Positions 5,073 through 9,263 of a stretch of DNA of 9,263 bases are shown piece by piece. The translations under genes and the position numbers were made by a program. Within the stretch, counting starts at the first letter, position 1; every line of letters starts with the position of its first letter. Below the pieces are notes generated by a model that had not been told where the DNA came from, ran no database searches, and saw only the letters and a list, made by a program, of their open reading frames with translations. The stretch is from Solirubrobacterales bacterium 70-9. Lineage in GTDB: Bacteria > Actinomycetota > Thermoleophilia > Solirubrobacterales > 70-9. The stretch is from assembly GCA_001898095.1 (NCBI GenBank), contig MKSH01000094.1, forward strand, positions 6,380 to 15,642, written 5' to 3'.

Positions 5073-6485
5073 TCACGAGATCAGCCTCACTTCGAAGGTC
5101 GGGGCGGGGATGACGCCGGCGCCCCCGAGCAGGGCCATGATGCGGGCGACGTAGGCGCTGGTCTCCGGGATCGCGGGTACGCAGGAGCAGGCTTCGACCG
5201 GGGCCGGGCCTGCGTTGTAGGCGGCGAGGGCGAGCTCGGGGGAGCCGAACTGGTTCATCAGGTCCGACATCAGGTGGGCCTGGGCGCCGATCGCTTCGAC
5301 CGGGTCGAAGGGATCCTCCAGGCCGTAGGAGGCCGCGGTGCCGGGCATGAATTGCGCAATCCCCACGGCGCCCGCGGGCGAGACCGCGAACGGGTTGAAG
5401 TTGCTCTCCGCCATCAGCTGCGCGGCGAGCAGCGCCGGCGAGACGTTCCACTTGGCCGCCGCCTCGACCAGGGTGTCGCGAAAGCGCGGCGGGACGAAGC
5501 CCGGCAGCGCCGCGGCGCCCGTCGAGGCGACATCCGAACCTGCACCGCTCACCGCGTTCCCGGCATTCGAGCAGGGCGCGGGCGGGCGATCGAAGCCCAT
5601 GTGCCAGGCCTCCCAGCTATATCTCTGGGTGAAGCCGAAGCGGCTACCGTTGGCGTCGATCCAGGCGTAGGCGGATTCGGGGCCGAGGTCGAGCTCGGTC
5701 GCGCAGCGGTGCAGCGAGGTCCCGGGCGGGGCCACCCATTTCGGGTCGGGATGGGCAGCGAAGAGTTCGGCCTGTTCGGCGTCGGAGCGGAATCCCGAGA
5801 CGACGATCAGGTCGATCCCGGCCGCCGCCGCCGCTGCGGCCATCTGGTCGTACGCCGCCGCCACATCGGGGCGCATCCCCTTGCCGTCGCGGTAGACGAG
5901 TGGGCCGCTGTAGCCGCCACCACTGGCGATCGCCGGGCCGCCGCCACCGGCTGCGGTGACCGGCGGCGCCGCTTCGGCTTCGGCGCTCGCTTCGACCCGA
6001 CGCCGCCCGGCTCCGACATCGAGCTTCGCGACCACCGTGGCCCGCGCCCGCAACGGGGCGAAGGAGGAGCGGTCGGGGAAGGAGATCCGCACCCGCCGCG
6101 GGTCGACGTCGTTGTGATCGGCGGCTGCCGCGGCGGCATCGCGGGCACGCGCGAGGTAGGTGGACTTGCCGAGGTGGGACGGGTTCGGCGCCCCGTTCGG
6201 CAGGCGCGGCGGCGAGAGCAGCTTCGGCAGGTCGTCGCGCATCGAGCGCACCGCGGAGATCGCCGCCAGGTCGGCGGCCCGCTGGGCGCGCCCCTTGCCG
6301 GTGACCGCGCCGGCGATCGCGACCAACGCCAGCGCCGCGGCGATCAGGGCGAAGCAGGCGCCGATCGCCAGCACCAGCGCCTGGCCGTCCTCCCCACCCC
6401 CGACGGCGCGGAGCCTCCGAACCTTCCCGACGCCCCGTCCGTAACCCGAGCAGCCATTCCTGACGAAGGAGTCGATCCGATGCAC
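5073..6485 (-). CDS. Tad-anchored peptidoglycan hydrolase: M15/VanY plus lytic transglycosylase
   Basis: About 470 residues if begun at GTG 6485, the only in-frame start before the membrane segment (the start is uncertain). Residues 32-81 form a TadE/TadG-like N-terminus: a GEDGQALVLAIG lead, a transmembrane helix to about 61, then RAQRAADLAAISAVRSM. Residues about 195-300 are an M15B/VanY-type D,D-carboxypeptidase: SGFRS (230-234), H259 and D266 as zinc ligands (HRCATELD), and E292-x-x-H295 (WEAWHMGF). Residues 335-455 are a lysozyme-like lytic transglycosylase: catalytic E360 (AESNFNP), GAVGIAQFMPGTA (372-384), AAYNAGP (421-427) and ETSAYVARI (441-449). It should trim peptide stems and cut glycan strands outside the membrane, perhaps to let a Tad apparatus through the wall. 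A decayed partial copy lies at 2850-3080. It is head-to-head with the secreted-repeat gene. A longer upstream frame is only antisense of that gene. Confidence 0.85.
   Translation of the reverse strand: MHRIDSFVRNGCSGYGRGVGKVRRLRAVGGGEDGQALVLAIGACFALIAAALALVAIAGAVTGKGRAQRAADLAAISAVRSMRDDLPKLLSPPRLPNGAPNPSHLGKSTYLARARDAAAAAADHNDVDPRRVRISFPDRSSFAPLRARATVVAKLDVGAGRRRVEASAEAEAAPPVTAAGGGGPAIASGGGYSGPLVYRDGKGMRPDVAAAYDQMAAAAAAAGIDLIVVSGFRSDAEQAELFAAHPDPKWVAPPGTSLHRCATELDLGPESAYAWIDANGSRFGFTQRYSWEAWHMGFDRPPAPCSNAGNAVSGAGSDVASTGAAALPGFVPPRFRDTLVEAAAKWNVSPALLAAQLMAESNFNPFAVSPAGAVGIAQFMPGTAASYGLEDPFDPVEAIGAQAHLMSDLMNQFGSPELALAAYNAGPAPVEACSCVPAIPETSAYVARIMALLGGAGVIPAPTFEVRLIS
6466..6471 (+). promoter_or_regulatory. 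Ribosome-binding site AAGGAG
   Basis: AAGGAG lies eight bases before ATG 6480, an ideal Shine-Dalgarno arrangement. It fixes the start of the secreted-repeat gene. It also lies inside the opposite-strand N-terminal codons of the hydrolase if that gene starts at GTG 6485. Confidence 0.75.
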
Positions 6486-6926
6486 CAGACCAGCAGCAAG
6501 TCGCGCCGCGGGCGCAACGTCGTCGCCCTCATGCTCGCCGCCGTCCTCGCGATCAGCGCGATGGCCGTGCCGATGGCGCTCGCCCGGGGCAGCAAGACGG
6601 TCGCCGGCGAGGCCACCGCCCCCAGCCTTCACAAGAGCGTCCTCACCAACACCAAGGGCCTCACCCTCTACACCTTGAGCGGCGAGAAGAACGGCAGGTT
6701 CATCTGCACCGGCTCCTGCCTGAAGTCCTGGCCGCCGCTGCTGGTCGCCGCCGGCACCACGCCGAAGGGCCCGGTCGCGCTCGGCACGATCAAGCGCCCG
6801 GAAGGAAAGATCCAGGTCACCTACAAAGGCGCACCGCTCTACACCTTCGCCGGCGACAGCAAGAAGGGCGAAGCGAACGGCGAGGGGCTGAAGGACGTCG
6901 GCGTCTGGCACGCCGTCACCCCCTGA
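6480..6926 (+). CDS. Exported secreted-repeat (lipoprotein-15-like) protein
   Basis: A 148-residue protein from ATG 6480 with a strong AAGGAG site. The N-terminus is basic (SSKSRRGRN), followed by a hydrophobic core (14-33) and an ALA/RG signal-peptidase-I-type site near residue 36, so it is exported. It carries two copies of the 'secreted repeat of unknown function' pattern (COG4315-like, with LYTF/YxFxxD motifs). The first is LTLYTLSGEKNG then CTGSCLKSWPPL (61-87); the second begins LYTFAGDSKKGEANG (120-134) and ends GVWHAVTP. The two Cys in CTGSC are typical and may form a disulfide. Members of this family are small secreted proteins with no firmly established biochemical role, so none is assigned. 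There is no lipobox Cys at the cleavage site. It is the only rightward gene among leftward Tad-like genes, divergent from the hydrolase and convergent with the 7082-7870 gene. Confidence 0.88.
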   Translation: MHQTSSKSRRGRNVVALMLAAVLAISAMAVPMALARGSKTVAGEATAPSLHKSVLTNTKGLTLYTLSGEKNGRFICTGSCLKSWPPLLVAAGTTPKGPVALGTIKRPEGKIQVTYKGAPLYTFAGDSKKGEANGEGLKDVGVWHAVTP

Positions 6927-6993
6927 TGGTCGATTGCGCGACAGCGTGCGACCGGGGGTGCGCCCGGCCAAGCGGATCAAGGACGCAGGGTGC

Positions 6994-7014
6994 GCCTTTG
7001 CCGGTGGCAAAGGC
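6994..7014. terminator. Stem-loop between convergent genes
   Basis: GCCTTTGCC (6994-7002) and GGCAAAGGC (7006-7014) form a perfect 9-bp stem with a GGT loop, in the middle of the 155-base space between two convergent stop codons. It could work in both directions. No T-run follows on either strand, so it is at best a weak or Rho-aided terminator. Confidence 0.45.
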
Positions 7015-7081
7015 AAGCCCGAGGACGCCGAGCCGCGCGGTGCCGGGTGTGCCAGCCGGGCGTGCGTTGTCGCGGAATTGA

Positions 7082-7870
7082 TCATCTAGACCCAACGTCG
7101 AGGAGACGCCTGACCAGCGACTCCGGCAGCCCGCCGGAGTCGCTGCCGAGGGCGCCGAAGCCGGCCCGCCGCTCGGCCACCCAGCCGAGCCGGCGCTTCA
7201 GCACGGCGACGCGGAGGCCGCGCTCGAGCAGGTCCCCGACGGCCAGCGCGACCAGCGCCCGGTCGGCGGTCAGGTCGGCCCGTAGGAGGGCGGCGTCGGG
7301 ACGCGGAGCGGCGGGCGTGTCGAGCATCGATTGGAGGTGCCCTGGGGCCACGTGGACCACGGCGACGCCGCCGCGGGCCACCGTGACCGCGATCCCCGCC
7401 GCGGCGAGACCGTCCTCGTCGGCGGCGACCGAGAGGTGACAGACCTCCCCCCGCGCGGCCGGACGCAGGCGCGGCAGGCGGGCCGCGAGCCGTTCCTCGA
7501 GCCGGTGCGCGGAGGCGGAGGCGATCAGGGTCGGCCGCGGCACCCGGCCGCCGACGTCGACCAGCAGCGCCGCCGTCTCGACCCCGGAGCCGGCGCAGGA
7601 GAGTGCCGCGGCAGCACCCCGGGACCCCTCCGCCCCACCGACCGCCGCGACCACGACCACGCTCCCCCGGCGCGGCGCCTCGAAGACGCCGGGCGATCCT
7701 CCCGAGGCCCCGTTCTGGCCCTCCCGACCACGGGGCTGAAGGACGACGGGGCCGAACTCCTCAGGCGCCTCGTCCATGCGCTCTGGCGCCTCCGGACGCG
7801 TCCAGGCGGCCCTCACCAGGTCACCGGGACCCGTCTGCGATGCAGGTTCGGGCGAGCGTCGGGCGCTCAT
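7082..7870 (-). CDS. Tad-locus protein with degenerate P-loop-like segment
   Basis: A 262-residue soluble protein from ATG 7870, overlapping the upstream pseudopilin gene as ATGA, so translationally coupled. Residues 1-68 are low-complexity and Pro/Glu-rich. Residues 70-108 (SVVVVAAVGGAEGSRG, then a helix, then TAALLVDVGGR) resemble the start of a ParA/MinD-type ATPase: strand, glycine loop, helix, strand ending in Asp. However, the Walker Lys-Thr/Ser is missing (GGAEGSRG). The rest is Ala/Leu/Arg-rich alternating strands and helices, with VTVARGGVAVVHVAPGHL near 155-172. A TadZ/CpaE-like pilus-localising role is one possibility, based on position and this faint resemblance only. I do not recognise the family with certainty. 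It is the last gene of the leftward Tad-like set. Confidence 0.7.
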   Translation of the reverse strand: MSARRSPEPASQTGPGDLVRAAWTRPEAPERMDEAPEEFGPVVLQPRGREGQNGASGGSPGVFEAPRRGSVVVVAAVGGAEGSRGAAAALSCAGSGVETAALLVDVGGRVPRPTLIASASAHRLEERLAARLPRLRPAARGEVCHLSVAADEDGLAAAGIAVTVARGGVAVVHVAPGHLQSMLDTPAAPRPDAALLRADLTADRALVALAVGDLLERGLRVAVLKRRLGWVAERRAGFGALGSDSGGLPESLVRRLLDVGSR

Positions 7871-8214
7871 TCGGCCGACCTCGCGCTGGCGCTGCTGGTC
7901 ACCGCCAGGCGATCGGCGATCGAGCCGAACGGCGACGGCGGGCGCAGGCGGACCGAGACCTCCTCGCCCGCAACCGAGACCGAGACGTCGTCCTCCGCCC
8001 AGCCTGGCAGGGCCTGTCGGGCAGCTTCCGCGGCCGAACCGCCCTCGGCAAGGGCCAGCGCCCCGGCCTCGGCGGCGCCGTCGGCAAGCGTCAGCGCGTA
8101 TCCCGCCGCCAGCAGCTGGAGGCAGATCAGCGCGGCGAGCAGCAGCGCCGGGACCGCGGCGACGAGTTCGACGGTCGCCTGGCCCTCCTCGCTGCGGAGG
8201 AGCCGCTCATCCAT
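7867..8214 (-). CDS. TadE-like pseudopilin
   Basis: A 115-residue protein from ATG 8214, overlapping the previous gene by eight bases (ATGGATGA). Residues 9-17 (EEGQATVEL) followed by a hydrophobic helix (about 18-43) are the TadE hallmark: a short charged leader, Gly, a Glu five residues later (TVEL), then a single membrane segment. After the helix comes a small extracytoplasmic domain with an Ala-rich helix (DGAAEAGALALAEGG), then DDVSVSVAGEEVSVRLRP. TadE/F proteins are minor pseudopilins processed by the Tad prepilin peptidase and built into Flp/Tad fibres or secretion machines. It sits between a second TadE-like gene and the degenerate-P-loop gene. Confidence 0.88.
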   Translation of the reverse strand: MDERLLRSEEGQATVELVAAVPALLLAALICLQLLAAGYALTLADGAAEAGALALAEGGSAAEAARQALPGWAEDDVSVSVAGEEVSVRLRPPSPFGSIADRLAVTSSASARSAE

Positions 8215-8584
8215 CGCCGTCCCCCAGCCCGCTTCGCGCCCCGACCTTCACCTCGGGCAGCTGCGGCAACAGCGTCGGGACCGGGACCTTCACCTCGATG
8301 CCGCCCGCGCCGTCGTCTTCTTCCTCGACCTCGGCGCCGTCGCGCATCGAGCTCGGCAGCGCCTGCCGCGCGGCGGACTTCGGGTCGGCGCCCACCAGCG
8401 CCGCCCGAGCTCCGGCCCGCGCGGCCACGCTCGCCGACCAGAGAGCCTGGCCGGCGAGCGCTATCTGGGCCGCGACGGCGAGCGCCAACAACAGAAAGGG
8501 GATCGCCGCGACCAGCTCTACCGAGGCGGTCCCCTCTTCCCCGTGACCCGTGTTGTCAGCGCTCTGGGGTGGCACGAGGACCAC
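8207..8584 (-). CDS. TadE-like pseudopilin
   Basis: About 125 residues. GTG 8584 is the first start; in-frame GTG 8575 is nearly as good because AGGGTGG lies five bases before it. HGEEGTASVEL (14-24) then a hydrophobic helix (25-47) is the TadE signature, with the Glu of SVEL in the pseudopilin position. The remaining domain includes WSASVAARAGARAALVGADPKSAARQALP, an amphipathic helix typical of TadE/F, and an acidic stretch (EVEEEDD). The QALP segment recurs in the neighbour at 7867-8214 (AARQALP), suggesting the two pseudopilins arose by duplication. It is the first clearly Tad-type gene after a 91-base gap that holds candidate regulatory repeats. Confidence 0.88.
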   Translation of the reverse strand: MVLVPPQSADNTGHGEEGTASVELVAAIPFLLLALAVAAQIALAGQALWSASVAARAGARAALVGADPKSAARQALPSSMRDGAEVEEEDDGAGGIEVKVPVPTLLPQLPEVKVGARSGLGDGDG

Positions 8585-8597
8585 CCTGAACGGGAAA

Positions 8598-8618
8598 TGC
8601 GCGCCCGTGGTGCGCGCA
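8598..8618. repeat. Inverted repeat upstream of the pseudopilin genes
   Basis: TGCGCGC (8598-8604) and GCGCGCA (8612-8618) form a perfect 7-bp stem with a 7-base loop, 14 bases upstream of the first pseudopilin GTG. It would lie in the 5' leader of the leftward mRNA or at its promoter. Confidence 0.5.
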
Positions 8619-8620
8619 AC

Positions 8621-8640
8621 GGATCAATTCAGGATCAATT
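8621..8640. promoter_or_regulatory. Tandem 9-bp direct repeat, one helical turn apart
   Basis: GGATCAATT occurs at 8621-8629 and again at 8632-8640 with a CA spacer, a period of 11 bases. Both copies would face the same side of the helix, as in sites for a cooperatively binding regulator. It is AT-rich in a GC-rich setting and lies upstream of the two pseudopilin genes. A regulatory role is inferred. Confidence 0.45.
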
Positions 8641-8647
8641 GTGTGAC

Positions 8648-8664
8648 GGAAGCGAAACGCTCCC
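8648..8664 (-). terminator. Weak terminator-like stem-loop
   Basis: In the leftward transcript GGGAGCG pairs with CGCUUCC (one G-U pair) around a UUU loop, 12 bases after the stop of the 8676-9026 gene. The bases after it are not U-rich. It may separate the membrane-protein genes from the pseudopilin genes, but readthrough is likely. Confidence 0.3.
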
Positions 8665-8675
8665 GCCGCCGCGCC

Positions 8676-9026
8676 CTAATAGGCGCTCGCGTCGCTCCAG
8701 ATCCGCCAGATGGCGACGATCGAGCCGGCCAGCAGAACCACCCACAGCAGCGTCCCCGGTCCGGTCGACCAGAGCTTGTCCTGACCCGCCACCAGCAGCG
8801 CCAGCATCCCGAACGCCCCGTAGAAGATCGCCCGCCGCCCGTCGCTCAGCGTCGCCAGCGTCAGCTGGTTCTGACGGCTCAGCGTGTAGAGCATCCAGCT
8901 GATCCCGGCGAGGAAGGCCATCGCGATCGCGGTGATCACGGCGTCGACCGCGTTGCCCCCGCCCGGCAGGAAGGCGACCCCGAGCGCCAGGAGCATGATG
9001 ATCGCGACGTTTCGCGCGGCTTTCAT
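8676..9026 (-). CDS. Small four-helix membrane protein of unknown function
   Basis: A 116-residue hydrophobic protein from ATG 9026, ending TAG. Four likely membrane helices: about residues 6-21 (NVAIIMLLALGVAFLP), 28-47 (the AVITAIAMAFLAG region), 66-83 (IFYGAFGMLALLVAG) and 91-109 (TLLWVVLLAGSIVAIW). Short polar loops separate them, including SRQNQLTLATLSDGRR between helices 2 and 3. I recognise no catalytic motif and no named family. The gene starts 21 bases after the stop of the preceding small membrane gene, so the two are probably one transcript. The start has only a weak GTGAG site. Whether it belongs to the Tad-like set or merely precedes it is unclear. Confidence 0.75.
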   Translation of the reverse strand: MKAARNVAIIMLLALGVAFLPGGGNAVDAVITAIAMAFLAGISWMLYTLSRQNQLTLATLSDGRRAIFYGAFGMLALLVAGQDKLWSTGPGTLLWVVLLAGSIVAIWRIWSDASAY

Positions 9027-9047
9027 CTCACAAATCGTACTCCGATG

Positions 9048-9254
9048 TCACTTGCTGGTCATCACGACGACGCCGATGACCACCGCCGCCAGAACCGCCA
9101 GCAGGGCGACCGCGGCGACACCCACCGCCGCCCCCGCCGCGACGCGCCGTTCTTCCTGGCTCAGATCGGTGAAACGGGCCGCGCCCCAGATCGCGACCGA
9201 GAAGATCGCCGTCACCCCGATCCCCGCCACGGTGGCGAAGACGACCGTCTGCAC
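9048..9254 (-). CDS. Small two-helix membrane protein (5' end may lie outside the window)
   Basis: At least 68 residues, starting at GTG 9254. The frame stays open to the window edge (codons AAG GAG CTG precede the GTG), so the true start may be outside. AAGGAG sits only three bases before this GTG, too close for a standard site, which also leaves room for an upstream start. Two hydrophobic segments are visible: residues about 3-25 (VVFATVAGIGVTAIFSVAIW) and 41-66 (AAGAAVGVAAVALLAVLAAV), joined by a charged loop with DLSQEERR. I see no family motif. It is 21 bases upstream of the four-helix membrane gene, on the same strand. Confidence 0.65.
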   Translation of the reverse strand: MQTVVFATVAGIGVTAIFSVAIWGAARFTDLSQEERRVAAGAAVGVAAVALLAVLAAVVIGVVVMTSK

Positions 9255-9263
9255 CAGCTCCTT

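Noticed and set aside
5274..6926. A 550-residue rightward open frame covering the hydrolase and secreted-repeat genes
   Set aside because: Its first two-thirds are the antisense of the well-supported hydrolase, with no family content; only the last 148 codons, from ATG 6480 with a strong ribosome site, form a real gene.
6486..7085. N-terminal extension of the hydrolase to 670 residues
   Set aside because: The extra 200 residues are the antisense of the secreted-repeat gene and the convergent spacer, low in complexity and without motifs.
7331..8902. Long rightward open frames across the pseudopilin genes
   Set aside because: They are Arg/Pro/Ala-rich shadows opposite clearly recognisable TadE-like genes, a common effect of high GC content.

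Overview
The window is very GC-rich, with strong G/C bias at third codon positions and mostly ATG/GTG starts joined by ATGA or TGATG overlaps. The gene families point to a high-GC actinobacterium: TadE-type pilus genes, a cyclic-nucleotide domain of the kind fused to thioredoxin reductase-like proteins, secreted-repeat lipoprotein-15-like protein, and short PIN/Phd modules. My best guess is class Thermoleophilia (Solirubrobacterales-like), inferred from family resemblance only; no rRNA, tRNA or other marker gene is present.

Layout, left to right. (1) 1-354 is non-coding and packed with long, near-perfect hairpins. (2) 355-2479 is a minus-strand operon read leftwards: cupin, MaoC/NodN-like hydratase, short-chain dehydrogenase/reductase, then a class I methyltransferase-like protein that has lost the segment that should carry the SAM-binding loop. 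Junctions are TGATG, a 30-base gap holding a hairpin with the stop codon in its loop, and ATGA. (3) Divergent from the cupin is a plus-strand cyclic-nucleotide-binding domain whose end is cut off. Its last ~27 codons are read from the antisense strand of a decayed copy (2850-3080) of the peptidoglycan hydrolase gene at 5073-6485. (4) 3218-4300 (minus) encodes an exported protein with a collagen-like Gly-X-Y stalk and a polysaccharide-lyase/jelly-roll domain. (5) 4301-5034 holds an apparently intact Phd-type antitoxin with an operator-like palindrome, and the frameshifted remains of its PIN toxin. (6) 5073-6485 (minus) encodes a Tad-type membrane anchor joined to a VanY/M15-type D,D-carboxypeptidase and a lytic-transglycosylase domain. 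(7) Head-to-head with it is a small exported secreted-repeat protein (6480-6926). (8) 7082-9254 (minus) is a tightly overlapping set: two small membrane proteins, two TadE-like pseudopilins and a protein with a degenerate P-loop-like segment.

Functionally, the right half looks like the minor-pilin end of a Tad/Flp pilus or secretion locus next to a cell-wall hydrolase that carries its own Tad-like N-terminus. The left half is a small-molecule or acyl-CoA-type operon. The middle shows repeated decay: a duplicated hydrolase remnant, a truncated cNMP gene, a broken toxin and an internally deleted methyltransferase. I see no CRISPR array, tRNA, rRNA or intact transposase. The most unusual items are the Tad-M15-transglycosylase fusion, the collagen-stalk lyase, the hydrolase remnant whose differences from the intact copy are mostly synonymous, and the hairpin cluster at the left edge.
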